DNA of 64,000 nucleotides from Ostrinia nubilalis (taxonomy: Eukaryota > Arthropoda > Insecta > Lepidoptera > Crambidae): contig NC_087114.1 in the NCBI RefSeq assembly GCF_963855985.1, forward strand, positions 2,505,001 through 2,569,000, in the 5' to 3' direction. The translations under genes and the position numbers were made by a program. The notes beneath the pieces are model-generated. The model had not been told where the DNA came from, did no database searches, and saw only the letters and a list, made by a program, of their open reading frames with translations. Positions 43,001 through 53,060 of this stretch are shown in pieces. Numbering within the stretch: position 1 is the first letter of the stretch; each line of letters opens with the position of its first letter.

Positions 43001-46000
43001 GAAAAAACGCCCCTTTCGGGGGCCCCCACCACTTAAGCACAACTCCGTCGAAGTCGAAAACTTAGGAGAGTCTTAATGGGCAACCAATGAAGCCATTAAA
43101 GCAAAAAAATCTTTTGTAGGAATTATTTCCGATTTAATCAATTTTTGTGTTTAATTCTACTGGCCTAAAAATGCTCGCGACTGTGCGAACGGCGCCCGCA
43201 GTGAGTGTGCGAGCGCGACAGCAACATAATAAGGATGGGTAGCTTGGGGTCATTGGACAAAATTCTACGTGCTCACGGACCAGGCTTTAGTAACATACCT
43301 TCCATAATCTTCCGTTCGTTTATTATAGGTAAATAATCGTTAATTGTTAAAACATTAATTACCTAACCAATTAAATGAAGTAGGTTTTTAATTAAATGTT
43401 ATAACAGCTATGGTAATAGTGACATTTTGACTTACACTGAATGCGAAGACGGCTTCAGTCCTGACGAGCAGGTCTCCAAATGCGAACGCGGCTCCCTCTA
43501 TGCCGTACGCCAAAAATGTTGCCACCTGAAACACATAAATTGGATAAATAACTGCTGAAAATATGAGCTATGTACCTAACTACCACGTCCACATTGGCGT
43601 AACTAGACTTATTTTTCAGTGCCCTGAAAAAAGGACGATTCTGTTACCGGGTATCATCATTTCAGCCACACAGCAAGGCAAGTTAGAAGTGACCTTACAT
43701 CCAGAGGTTTTCAACTAACTAATAATTTCATCTGTGCACTTGTGGACGTGAAATAAGGGCCACAGCAGACTGCTAAACCCCGTCACCGAGCAAGTTGCTG
43801 TCGCGCTCGCACACTAACTGCGGCCGCCAGTCGCACAGTCGCGACAGCAATATAATTACGCGCGAGCGATAAGGATGGTTAGCTTGGGGTCATTGGACGA
43901 AATTCTACGTGCTCGGCGAACGGACTATACTTTAAGCATCAGCGATCGGCGATTACCTACCGCCCAATGATGACTTACAAAGTCACAAGCTCTTCTCACT
44001 CACTTTATCAGAGAAGCACTGAAGAACAGCCCGTCCTTGGTCGACTCTAATGAATATGACCCCGAAGAGGAACTGCAGTAGGAGCCCCATGAGCACGCTC
44101 CGCCAGTTGATGCGGCCTGGGTTCGCGGAGAACACGAAGCCTGTGGGAGAAATCTAGTTTTTATCTATAAAAGCGAAAGGTCACTGACTCACTCATCATC
44201 ATCATTTCAGCCACAGGCAGGACGTCCACTGCTGAACATAGACCTCCCCACGGACGTCCCACGCTAAATTTTCCGGTACGTGGTCTCCACTCACTCACTT
44301 TTCACGAAATCTCGGAAATTACAAGTGCTAGGAGTCTTAAATTTTGCATGGGGGTTATTTCAAATTCAAATTGTTTATTACCTTTAGAACGTATGTGCTC
44401 ACTAAGACGGGATTTTACGACTCCACTCCTAAGGGGGTAAAACGGGATCCACGCGCACGAAGTTGCAGGTGACCGTTAGTAAAATATAAAATTATCAAAA
44501 GACATTTACCAAAACGAGAGGTGAGAATGGAGACTATCTTACCGTCCCCACCGCTGCAACTCCTGTGTAGCCAGGATCTACAGCTTGACCGCCAACAACC
44601 CAACCAGTGAAGGTCAAGTTTGTCTCGAGTTTCAATTGCTAACAAAAGCCTCCTAAGGATCCAGGCACTTCCCGCGACCTTCACCGTTATCGGCAGTTCA
44701 CCGACTATGCTTTTCGTTATAATATTTGTTAGCTATTTTACTAAGTTAATTTATTTTTCTAAGTACTTGTGCTAACGAATTACAAATGATATGGTCTATT
44801 ACATCTTAGTTAACACCAACTTACCTAACAACAGCAGAATGCCCAGTCCTAGAAGAGAGATCAACCGGTCCGGTGCATCTTTTGTGTCAAAGTATATGAA
44901 CACCGCAATGGCTGCCAACACAGCGAGGACGAAACCCCATCGGAACAGGCTGGAAGAATATTTTTAGTCAATCCATCAGGCCATCCAAAATTACAGAAGC
45001 TAATCCAATAATATTAAGTCTCTACTGCAGTAAGGACGGCCTTCTCCAATGAGTGAGACAAATTGAGAATTTGGACAAGTACACTCCGTATGCTGCCCAG
45101 ATAGGTTGGAAAGGCCTTATGTTTAGGTACTTATTATATACTGGTTGTGCATTTTTTTATATTTTGTGATTTTAAATTGCTCGCACTCTGCATAACTTTC
45201 GATTAACTTGTAAAGTTTATCTGTGGAAACTGATTAGGCTACTGTACTGTTTTTGTTTTTTAAGTTCACATGTATAACTCATGCTGTTTGTTTCCAAAGA
45301 AAAAATAAAATTAAAAAAATAAAAAATATTGATCCCTTAGCCTTTTATCTCTTACGATTACGAACGACATTCAGGGGAAGTCGAGTGGATAGAGCTTCCA
45401 ATATACAATAAATAAAAAAAGCTTGGTCCAAATTCCCACAGTTCATCGCCCACTTATGGCGAGTGACGGAGCTCTGGGGTATCCTTTTGTGAGTATCCTC
45501 GTCCTTCTGACTTGGTGAGACCCACATCATACCTACCCCTATCCCCGTAGGGTAGGTATGCAAGTCAATGCATTTTACCTTGTCAAAAAAAGGCCTATGT
45601 CATCAGCTAACTTCAGTCAACACACAGACTGACCTATCCTGAACTGATGATGACGATATGGATAACTCACGTAATCTTCCAAAGGTATCCCGTGAACTCG
45701 CTGACCTTCGTCCACACGACCCTCTCGAACCATTTGCCGAGAAACCTCTTCACCACCATGAAGTAGATGACGAAGAAGTAGATGATGCCCAGAAACGCGA
45801 TCAGGCTGCCGAAACCGCTGCACAGTACTAGTGGTTCTTTTGCTGTAATAGAAATATAATCGTTAGGAGAAAAGGAAAAGAAAAGGCTTTTTAAATAGTA
45901 ATTTTCATGAGAAGTAACTAAATAAATAATAAATAATAAATCTTTATTGGCAACAAAAACACTTACATGCACAAACATTGTTGCGTTAGCAACTGCATTA

Positions 46001-48560
46001 GTCAAGGACTGTGTCGCAGTTGCTAGCGCCCACCTCATACAGGCTGACATTGCAGACTTAAAAGTATTTTTGTTTTAATTTTAGTCTTAATTTTAACTTC
46101 TATATAAATTAAATAGTTAAGTTTACACATTATTTAGAAGTAGGTACCTAACTGTGAGTGATGTGTGTATATAGTTCGTACTGAGAGTGCTAGTTTCATT
46201 ATGATTAGATTTATTTTTATTTTTATTTTAATTTTAATACCAATTTTTTCCAAATTATACAATTACCATTACCACTACTTTATCAAAGTTTCTACTGCGT
46301 CATAATCAAGACCAAGAAGCCATTCACTTAAAAGGATTTTACATTTGAAAGTGGGAAGGGAGTAGATGTGGAGTGCTGCGTTTACTTTGTTGTATAAAGA
46401 AGATGAAATGCAGTCAAAATGGTGCTTAGCTAATACAATTCTACTTATGACAGTGACACAAATTCTATCCTTTCTTCTTTTGCCTTCCAGTAAAGCGGGA
46501 CTATAAATAAGAAGCTTGTGCTTACGGAGTACAACGTTTAAAACAAATAATTTGCGTACTGAAAGAATTTCCCAGAAATCATGTATCGTCTTGGTGGGAT
46601 ATCTGATAGGCTTGTAGGCCATCACCTTCAAGACAGCCCTTTGGGCTCTCTCAAGCGGAAGAATTTTTGTCTTGCCAGAACCACCCCAAACTGTGATGCA
46701 GTATGATATGATTGACTGGGCAAGAGCAAAGTAAGCAATCCTGAGCGTACCAAGATCAGCACCAACCCTTAGCTTACTAAAAACAAAGATAAGTTTTCTA
46801 ACTCTTCCTGTAACAGATCCAATGTGTTCGGTCCAAGACATAGTGCTGTCCACTATAACACCCAGGTACTTGATGTTTTGAGTACGAGAGATTGAGACAC
46901 AAGCACATGAATTATTTGGGATCATATTACAAGTATGAGCAATAAGGTTAAATGAAGAGTCCGGTTGAGACGAAAGCCTAGGAGAAAAAGTGATAAATTT
47001 AGTTTTTCCTAAGTTTAATGTTAGCAAGTTACGAGACAGCCAAGACATTACACTATTTAGAGCGGATTCTGCAAACAAGCGAGTTTCCTGCCAACTTTTT
47101 CCATGTGTAACAATCGCAGTGTCGTCGGCATAAGTTATAATCTTGCAGTTGGGCAGGCTTAGTTGGCAAAGATCATTGATATAAATTAGAAACAAGGTTG
47201 GCCCCAAGACGCTGCCCTGGGGTACACCGTAGGTGATTGATTGACTATCACTTTGAAATTCGCCAACCGCGACGCACTGCGACCGATCACTAAGGTAGCT
47301 CCTAAAGATATCGAGCACCACACCACGAATGCCAATCCGATGAAGCTTAGACAGAAGCAAGGGGACAGACACAGTGTAAACTATTTGATTAAATTGATGC
47401 TTGTGCTTAGGCTTACGGAGCTCATGGATCCAAATTGGATATGATTGTTTATTATAGTTAATAAAACAAAACATGCTTCAAGCAGAGAACTGCCCATATG
47501 CAGACGATTCTCGCAACCTTCAGAAAATCTACTGGAAGACCTATTTTCACTATATTTTCCGTCTTTGGTCCAGAACTTTTCTGCCCTGGCTATGGGCCAT
47601 CAATTGTAATTAACAGTATTCTCCATCGATAGATTAAGGTTTTTATAAAAAGCCTGCGTAAGTACCGGTGATTTTGTATGGAGTTAGATAGACTTTTGAC
47701 GTTTTTTAAAGTTAAACTAAGATAGTGCAACCCAGGATTTATGTTATTTTTGATGATGATGATGAATCAAATACACTTACAAATATTGGCCCAGTAATAC
47801 CAGCATCCAGCGAAATACCCAATGACCAGCCCATTGAAGATGAACCAGAATATGGTCTTCATTGCGTCTCCGTTCCTTTGGAAGAAGCCTCCTGTGGTGC
47901 TCCCGACCTTGGTGATCGTGGTCTCCAACCACCCTGAGGGCTCGTAGTCGAGGGTATCGTGTACTATCTGGTGAAAGAAATAGTTTTTAGGGGTAGTTTT
48001 AACCGCCTTTGTTACCACTTGCTTCAGACCTAGGTTCGTTTCCTAGTAGGGGCAAAATTTGGGAGTTGACGGTACTCACATTGGATTTTGATCTAGGTCT
48101 GCCTGTCACCATATTAACTACCTAAGTCTATCGCCATAACAACAATGTTAACAGCATTATGTTGTGATCCGGCAGTTGGAGGTAAGATAGCCAGTTCCTC
48201 TTTGGTAGAGAATCCTGAGTGAAGCTCGCCTCTACGTTTCCACTTCCACTTTTGGCCTCATCATCACTGTTCATCAGGTAAGACGCAGGCCAAAAGCTTC
48301 CTCGTTGTGGATTAAAAAAATGCAAAGAAATAACAGTATTTTTCAAGCCATGCAAAAGAACTCTAAGTTTTCTTTCTTTATTGATATCTGAAAAGTCCTC
48401 TTTTCGAAGGGTTACCAAATTTTTATCACTTTCTTAATTTTGCTATCTATTTGGTTGGATATTTAGTTAAGATATTTTTGATAAAACTTACCTGTCCATT
48501 ATTATTTTTCTCGTTTCCTTTATGGACTTGACTCATCTCCACAACATCACCGTTTGATTC
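25051..48560 (-). CDS. CNT: Concentrative Na+/nucleoside cotransporter (CNT/SLC28 family)
   Basis: Exons in transcript order: 48560-48492, 47967-47781, 45842-45671, 44949-44825, 44140-44004, 43525-43436, 38218-38057, 37397-37304, 33853-33694, 31398-31187, 30819-30704, 27011-26892, 25491-25431, 25082-25051 (TGA). Phases chain throughout. The first ATG in the most 5' exon (48536) gives 570 aa, close to insect CNT length as I recall it, but that exon is open upstream, so a further 5' exon may exist. Diagnostic CNT segments are in order: [85 protein letters not shown] hydrophilic N-terminus (YEPSGW) precedes strongly hydrophobic helices. The family imports nucleosides across the plasma membrane using the Na+ gradient. 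Intron 8 (after exon 37397-37304) starts with GC. The gene is convergent with the zinc-finger gene. Whether it is CNT1 or CNT2 is undetermined. Confidence 0.92.
25195..25320. repeat. Palindrome pair, unit homologous to 31010-31135
   Basis: GCAACTTATTTCTTCCCAAT starts the unit; palindromes 25214-25246 and 25291-25320 flank a small hairpin spacer (CAGTGGTGTTGTCCCCCACT). The order and spacing (77 bp) match the 31-kb unit (76 bp). Confidence 0.7.
25558..26340 (-). pseudogene. Jockey/CR1-group LINE reverse transcriptase C-terminus, 5' truncated
   Basis: The minus-strand frame from about 26325 to the stop at 25833 reads [16 protein letters not shown] ... [16 protein letters not shown] ... [19 protein letters not shown], the thumb/C-terminal region typical of Jockey-like LINE ORF2. 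No catalytic motif remains. About 270 bp of 3' UTR ends in an (AAATA)n-type tail at 25558-25580. It lies in the last large introns of the transporter gene. The frame stays open upstream into an unrelated palindrome cluster. Confidence 0.8.
26344..26428. repeat. Palindrome pair (decayed)
   Basis: TTCCCATCTACCCCCATAAAGC and TTCCCATTTGCCCCCTTCGAGC, 64 bp apart, with a CCACTGTGGTGG hairpin between: the same layout as the 25-kb and 31-kb units. It abuts the truncated 5' end of the LINE at 25558-26340. Confidence 0.55.
27673..27852. mobile_element. Palindromic MITE, TIR AGGGTTTTCGCG
   Basis: The ends AGGGTTTTCGCG / CGCGAAAACCCT are inverted; the centre carries TTTGACATATCTGTCAATGTCATGTCAAAAAT. A half copy is at 50736-50850. 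Confidence 0.75.
28306..28511. mobile_element. Moth interspersed repeat ending in CATTTATAATATTAGTAGGA
   Basis: TAGCTTTTGCCCGAGGTTTC then ACAAAATCCGTTCAGTAGTTTTTGCGTGAAAGAG and CGCATTTATAATATTAGTAG: the composition of Lep1/Helitron-related repeats in Lepidoptera. Fragment ends also occur at 24500-24530 and 35270-35310. Confidence 0.6.
28556..29656. mobile_element. 1.1-kb mariner-like foldback element
   Basis: The TIR CAGTGTGAGTCACGTTAAAG at both ends extends inward as inverted arms of about 455 bp (28556-29010 and 29200-29656) around a spacer of about 190 bp. TA flanks both ends (28554-28555, 29657-29658), as for Tc1/mariner. No transposase frame. It lies in a transporter intron. Confidence 0.8.
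31028..31135. repeat. Palindrome pair, best preserved
   Basis: 31028-31060 (TTCCCAACGGCCACCAGTAG then GGGCCAACGGGAA) and 31104-31135 (TTCCCTGTCCGCTAGTAGGG then GACAAACGGGAA), 76 bp apart, lie 52 bp 3' of a transporter exon in its intron. Confidence 0.75.
31564..33113. repeat. Dispersed CACCAAAATT motif cluster
   Basis: CACCAAAATT or a one-base variant occurs at 31564 (inverse), 31694, 31711, 31731, 32551, 32565, 32719, 32908 and 33104, within an AT-rich transporter intron that otherwise shows no feature except a perfect 36-bp-range hairpin at about 32000-32045 (AAGACTATAATTTTCCATTT). Confidence 0.6.
33342..33640 (+). mobile_element. tRNA-derived SINE
   Basis: The head CACGATAGCCGAACGGTGAA ... 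CGACTCGTGATCCGGGGAAC ... TCCCCGCCGCCGCTCGA is tRNA-like with A and B boxes, then an unrelated tail. A second head copy lies inverted at 49618-49745. The tail and the mutated B box (GGTTAGGTCC) argue against a functional tRNA gene. Confidence 0.75.
34405..34500 (+). mobile_element. RTE-type LINE 3' tail fragment (related family)
   Basis: GGAAATCTTTGGGGGAGGCC then TTTTGTCCAGCAGTGGACGTC, the tail of a sister RTE family that reads 'CTGGACAAAGGCC' rather than 'CTGAACATAGGCC'. Inverted copies of this family: 18086-18140, 22998-23110, 35425-35655 and 35655-35840 (the last two in tandem). Confidence 0.7.
34594..34811. mobile_element. MITE, TIR CAATGAGGGCTATCGTTTT
   Basis: Inverted ends CAATGAGGGCTATCGTTTT / AAACGATAGCCCTCATTG; the GCGCCACTGTAGAGTAMGGT block occurs twice inside. 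Confidence 0.75.
37081..37251 (+). mobile_element. RTE LINE 3' insertion with 13-bp target duplication
   Basis: GCGTGGGACGTCCTCCTACA to the (ATG)n tail matches the 6133-7104 element closely. AAAAGATCACTAA flanks both sides (37068-37080, 37252-37264). It lies 50 bp from the transporter exon with the GC donor. Confidence 0.85.
37298..37303 (-). promoter_or_regulatory. Non-canonical GC splice donor of CNT
   Basis: The exon reads ...GTGTCCG and the intron begins GCAAGT. Only this boundary joins in phase to the next exon (GTACGATTCTG at 33853), restoring the conserved S-G-T-I-L-A-A-Y. The nearest GT (GTTTGT, four bases further) shifts the frame and loses homology. GC-AG introns with a strong +3 to +6 AAGT are a known minority class. 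Confidence 0.75.
37511..37670 (+). mobile_element. RTE LINE 3' tail, older copy
   Basis: CCACGAGGTGGACTGCCGAC ... TTGGGGGAGGCCTATGTTCA ... ACTGAAATGATGATGATG with many substitutions. Confidence 0.75.
37946..38048 (+). mobile_element. RTE LINE 3' tail inserted at a transporter splice donor
   Basis: GCAGGCCGCTACCAGTCGAT ... GGGGGAGACCTAGATGTTCA ... (ATG)-type tail. CCACTCAC flanks both sides (37938-37945, 38049-38056); on the minus strand this is GTGAGTGG, the donor of the transporter exon ending at 38057. Confidence 0.85.
38244..38343 (+). mobile_element. tRNA-derived SINE head
   Basis: TTCAGTCTAGTGGTAAGACC (A box) and AAGGACTGGATTCAATTCTC (B box) are correctly spaced; a Harbinger-like MITE copy (38345-38489) follows directly. 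A decayed relative sits near 27590-27660. Confidence 0.55.
38784..39472. mobile_element. 689-bp TA-flanked foldback element
   Basis: TIR CAGGGTGGAAACGATAAGTG at 38784 and its inverse ending 39472, TA on both sides, arms of roughly 180 bp. The arm core (ACTGGTTACTGATCCTGAAA) occurs again directly at 38998-39120 and at 39485-39560, and an extra end copy precedes the element at 38736-38782. Confidence 0.7.
40668..40905 (+). mobile_element. Lep1-like non-autonomous Helitron
   Basis: ACTATAATATTATAAATGCG ... (TCTG)n ... and the 3' end GCGGGCGAAGCCGCGGGCGG AAAGCTAGT, that is a GC-rich terminal hairpin followed by CTAG, as expected of Helitrons. Confidence 0.75.
41080..42022. mobile_element. Non-autonomous piggyBac-like element (943 bp)
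   Basis: TTAA flanks both sides (41076-41079, 42023-42026). TIR CCTTTAGCTACTGAGGTGG at the left and the inverse of CCTTTAACTACTGACGTGG at the right. The motif GGGGGCCTGAGAGGCCC occurs three times (about 41124, 41814 and inverted at 41991). No transposase recognised. Confidence 0.8.
44195..44295 (-). mobile_element. RTE LINE 3' tail fragment with internal deletion
   Basis: CATCATCATCATTTCAGCCA ... GACGTCCACTGCTGAACATAG then skips to GGACGTCCCACGCTAAATTT, matching two separated parts of the RTE tail. Confidence 0.75.
45910..47400 (-). pseudogene. 5'-truncated LINE reverse transcriptase (CR1/Jockey group)
   Basis: The frame open from about 47378 to the stop at 46275 encodes RT motifs in order: [13 protein letters not shown], then [20 protein letters not shown], then the catalytic YADDTAIV, then [20 protein letters not shown] and [12 protein letters not shown], ending in a C-terminal region (AQRAVLKVM ...). 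The endonuclease and RT start are missing. A 3' UTR runs to an (AATAAAT)n tail at about 45910-45930. The frame is intact where present. It lies in the first large transporter introns. Confidence 0.85.
48000..48310 (+). mobile_element. SINE-like repeat related to 11925-12220
   Basis: ACCTAAGTCTATCGCCATAA and TCCGGCAGTTGGAGGTAAGA ... CAGGTAAGACGCAGGCCAAA match the other copy. Confidence 0.6.
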
Positions 48561-48726
48561 CTAGGAAAAAAAAAAGGATAACGATATGAGTAAATAAAAT
48601 AAAATATAAATAAAAGCCAAATAAAAGCTTATTACCTTAATTAGGGGTCTATTCCACTTTGGACTCCTGGCGACACTATGGTGTACTTTGATCACCCATT
48701 AAGAAGTCCACTTTAATCTCCTAGGT

Positions 48727-48908
48727 CAGGGGTGGCCAACTTGATCTACTGTTTACTAACGAAACCCTGGGAGATCTACCACTTACATACTTCTTGAAAT
48801 CTTAATCTTAAATGAAACAGCATAGTTTAGTACACAATCATGTAGTATTTTTTGCTTTGCCACGATCGACTGGACTAATAGTCGCCATCGACTGGTTGGC
48901 CACTCCTG
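48727..48908. mobile_element. hAT-like MITE with perfect 8-bp target duplication
   Basis: TIR CAGGGGTGGCCAAC / inverse of CAGGAGTGGCCAAC; TCCTAGGT on both sides (48719-48726, 48909-48916). Length 182 bp. An isolated hAT-type end (CAGGGGTTCCCAAAC) also occurs at 2126. Confidence 0.85.
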
Positions 48909-48916
48909 TCCTAGGT

Positions 48917-51656
48917 GATCTTATCCACAGGTGATCAAAGTGGAAAATACCTAAATAAGTAGGTATTACAAACACATACGTAGCTAGTATTTTGATGCAC
49001 AGCAAAAATTTCCGACGGTTAAAAAATATTGAACGAATTTTCTAAGAACAAAATTTCCTTTGAACTCCTATTCCTACAGTGTTTGGCAAACTTTCCCACG
49101 CACTGATTTATTCTTAAAAAAAACGAATAAACTTGTAGCTAGTTAAGTAAGATAAGATGAAGAATAAATAAAATCTTCTTTGAACTCCTTATTCTCGAAA
49201 CTTTCCCACACACTGATTTGTTCTTAAAAATCTAGCAAATTAACAGAAATAAGATAAAAATTAAGATTAACCTAATCTAGCACACACTTCAGTCGTTTTT
49301 CTGAGACTGATTCAAATGTGATACTTACTTACTAAAGTGGAGGTTTTGTTTACCAAACAGACGGACAAAAGGTGCATCACCACAGTTGGAGTGATTTGTA
49401 AATACATAGTAAAGTCGACACGCCTCGGAATGTGATGAGAATGGATTTAAAACCCATTGTTCTGGTACTTGTACAATGCGAACGTGTTAATCGTTTGTTA
49501 ACTACTTTGTGGGTCTAAAAAACATTAAACTATTTTTTTTAAGTTGGTGTCTTTTTTTTTATAAAGACACCAACTACCAACAATTTGTTATTTACACAAA
49601 TTAGTAATAGTACCGTTAGCCCCTAGCACTAAGCTTGTATCACGAGTGAGCTCACCACAATAATCGAGCGGCGGCGGGGACCGAACCCGCATTCCCCGGA
49701 TCACGAGTCGGCCAGTCCGACCCTTTCACCGTTCGGCTATCGTGGCTTTTTCACCGCGTTTCCACCGCTGCAACTCCTGTGTAGCCAGGATCTACAGCTT
49801 GACCGCCAATAACCCAACCAGTGAAGGTCAAGTTTGTCCCGGAGGAAAGTTAAACTGTCATTGGACCCGCAACGAAATTAATCAGAGGAAATAAGAGTAC
49901 GAAGTTGAGGTATTAATATGGACTTGCAAAAAATAAATAAGTTTTAGGTAGGCAATCACTTTTTTAGTGACGGACTAAGTAAGTAATTCATTCAAACCAC
50001 TTGTGGTGATTGCACAAAAAAGGCCAAGAATCTTAGCGGCTCCGCTACAAAATAATTTATTTAAATAAGAAAATGAAGAACAATACGTGCAATACAAAGA
50101 CTTTGAAAAACATTTCATGGGTAATTAAATGATAACAAACCCTTAAAGGACATTGTCAGAAACCGCCTAAAAACCGCCCAAAAACATTAACCCATCATAA
50201 TTATTTTCTATTTTTTTTAATACATTAAGCACCCATTCATTCTAATGGACACTTAAGCATTGAAAAATTAAATAAATAAGTCTTTTAACGTTTATTCTAT
50301 AATACTATTACAACTTCCGGACGTTTTGGTGCGTGGCATGGTCTAAAACCTATCAAGTTCCATAATTTTTGCCGATAAAATCTGTACGAGGCATTACCGT
50401 ACTTTATTGCTGGGAGTCCATGTATAGTGATGTTCCTACGGCCATCATAGACAATAAAATATCGATTTTGAAAATAAAATAAATCGATTAAACTGCTTGA
50501 AGACTAGATTTGCTATAAAAGCTAAAAAGATATTGACACTATTACAAGAAGCTATCTAAAGTGTCCAACTGGTCGAAGGTCGTAAATAAAATAAAAATAA
50601 TTAGGACCATAAACTGATATTCATGGTATCATAACTGTAAAAGTGTCAGAATCCGATGTTGAATCCAATGCCAGTTGAAGTGAGAGAAACATATATCAAC
50701 CTAGTATAGTTGCCAGTCTCTCATAATCTATGCCAATGAGGATTTTGACATATCTGTCAATGTCATGTCAAAAATAACCAATCATGCAGCATTTGGACCT
50801 CACGTCTACGTATTGCCATCTGGCGAATTTTTCAATCGCGAAAACCCTCATTCATAGCACATGTATAATAATAGACCAAATGAACTTTTATAGATTGTGA
50901 AAGAGAAGATAAAGATTTTATTATTTTATTAAAATCTTGCCACGAGGTAGTTTTTCAGTAGAAACCAGGATTGGATAATCGCTACAGGCAAGTATCAGAA
51001 CATTTTATAAATATTTTTAATCGATTATATCCTTGTGAATCGTTTTAATAAATTGTCATTTTACTTTATCAATTAAAACTTTTTCAATCCCTAGTCTTGT
51101 CAAACTGTCATAATGTCAACAAATTATAAATGTCACGTCAGTTGACTCAATTTCAGTCTTCTGTGCGTTTATTGTATTTTTATTTCAATGAAATAGTGCT
51201 AAAGGGTTAGTACTAAAAGTGAAAGCCTTTTTTCAGAAAGAAAACCAATGTGGTGCCCTTATTATTCATACTGTTTGAAAGTTACAAGTCAGTGATACAG
51301 AGTTGCCGCCATTATAACTCCGTAGTGATACCATACCAAAGAAGAAGTTTTCCTAAACACTTGTGTTATTTTTATATGTGATCAAATAAAAAGGATTAAT
51401 TCTACTGCTCAAATGGAATAACTTATCCCAAGAGACCGAATATAAAAAAAAACCTCTCCATAGAATTATCACCATCATGAGGATGTGAATTTTTTTGAGA
51501 ATTTGATATTGGTCCTGTAAGAAAAGTAGTTGTATTTCAGTAGTAGAATCAACCCTTCTTGTTTCATCAGCAAGAGTAACTATAAAAACGCCCTGTAGGT
51601 AGGTATTATTAAGCTGAAGAGTTTGTTTAGTGTCAAAGACTGTCACACAGTGTAAC
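48917..51656. other. AT-rich sequence upstream of the transporter
   Basis: It holds a SINE head (49618-49745, -), the CCTGTGTAGCCAGGATCTAC repeat (49760-49890) and a half MITE (50736-50850). A possible transporter 5' exon on the minus strand ends at a GTAAGTAAGT donor at about 49328-49333 (phase-0 compatible, ATG at about 49405), but nothing else supports it. No other gene seen. Confidence 0.4.
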
Positions 51657-51660
51657 TTAA

Positions 51661-52613
51661 CACGTTGAGTGCGAAACCAGGTCTATAAACCTTGTGTACG
51701 TCTCGTTTACCGTGCGGCTAAGAAAATTATAGTCTTCCTTGTCGTGCGAAAGGCATAACTTCAATTGGGTCCGGTGTAGGAAAGTGATGAATATATATCT
51801 ATGATGTATTCTTAAAGTAGAATCCAATGATGTACCTACCTTGATACCAGGTTTTTAGACCTGGTACCGCACGGAAGTAATAAAATGTCTTCACAATGCG
51901 AAACCAGGTCGAAGCACCTTGTACCCTGCGCACCTGGTACCGCACCCCACGCTAGCTTCGTGCAGCCAGTGTTGCCTCGCATTCGTAAGAAACGCACAAT
52001 ATGTCGACATGGCGTCAGGAGAAACAAACAAAATCAAAACTGCAAATTGATTATAATTTAATTTGCTACACGATTTATTGCTAATTTAAATAATGTTTTT
52101 CGTGATAAACATTTGTAACTAAATGTTATTAAATAATATGTTTTCTTTAAATATAGCTTATTTAAGTATTTATGCACGTATGTCTTATTTGTAAAATATT
52201 TAGACTAAATTATTAAAACATCTTTGTTTGTTACTTTTTTAAATTTTTATTAAAACTTAATTTAAACTATCGATATTTGTATTTCACATCCCTAGAATAC
52301 CCACCAGACTTCCCTACTTCAGTGCGGCACAGGGTGCATAAGCCTTGTATTTTGAATATAGCTATATTTTTTATACTAAACAAGTTATTCACGAACGCCT
52401 TCAGGTGTATGTCAATAAATGCATTATTATTAATATTCAAAGAAAAAAAACACAATATCTATTAACATGAAGCCAAAAATAAAATTAATATATCTTAAAT
52501 ATTACAAGGTCTTTAAGCCTTGTGCCGCCACAATGTAAGTTTTAATACCAGGTTTACTGACCTTGTACCGAAGGAATGGAAAGTATTAGAAAGTTACTGC
52601 CGCAGCAAAGGTG
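51661..52613. mobile_element. Non-autonomous piggyBac-like element (953 bp)
   Basis: TTAA on both sides (51657-51660, 52614-52617), ends CACGTTGAGTGCG and the inverse of CACCTTTGCTGCGG. A 20-bp palindrome-like motif ACCAGGTNNNNNNACCTTGT occurs six times, clustered at the two ends (51674, 51847, 51903, 52332, 52506, 52543). No transposase frame. Confidence 0.75.
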
Positions 52614-52617
52614 TTAA

Positions 52618-53060
52618 ATTGGCATATTATGATAATGAACATAAAAACCAAATAAAATATTTATGTTAATATTTTTTCTATTTATTTATTTTCCCAAAGC
52701 TTCACAGTGACAGCTGAAACGGCAATACTGTTGTAAAACTAAACTTAGAACAAACTGTTACAAATATTTTACAAATTAAAATAAAACCGCATGTTGCTTT
52801 ACTTTCTCGTATAGGTAATAAATGTAATTAATGGCTAGGTTATTAATGTTACTTTGTTATCCTCAATAGTGAGGAGATCTTATAAAATGGTAACCCTGAT
52901 TTTCATTGTCATTCAAGTGCTCTTTCTTCGCATAGGCTTCTGTGATTTGGCCAAGGGCCACACACATTGCGATAACATTATGCGACATTGATTTGACAGC
53001 AGCGGAGTGAAGTCTTGCGACTATGCAAAATGATACCCTGTAATCGTAGCGCATATAGAC
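52618..53060. other. No feature recognised
   Basis: AT-rich unique-looking sequence between the piggyBac-like element and an RTE fragment. Confidence 0.4.

Larger units (their letters stand above)
39903..43166. mobile_element. Long inverted-repeat element, interrupted by nested insertions
   Basis: The left arm 39903-40310 continues at 42153-42345 after an insert; the right arm is about 42590-43166 inverted. The arms share AAGTGGTGGGGGCCCCCGAA, GACCAAATTCATATGTTTTG and TTCGTCCCAGCCGTTCCTTA. Without the insert the element is about 1.4 kb, nearly all palindrome, with a spacer of about 240 bp. Each arm reads as the same short ORF of about 100 codons ([16 protein letters not shown] ... [18 protein letters not shown]); the left one is split by the insert. 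Confidence 0.75.

Noticed and set aside
47767..48018. Transporter exon extended to a Met at 48018
   Set aside because: A clear acceptor (TTTCTTTCACCAG) at 47968 and the upstream exon 48560-48492 in phase explain the N-terminus better.
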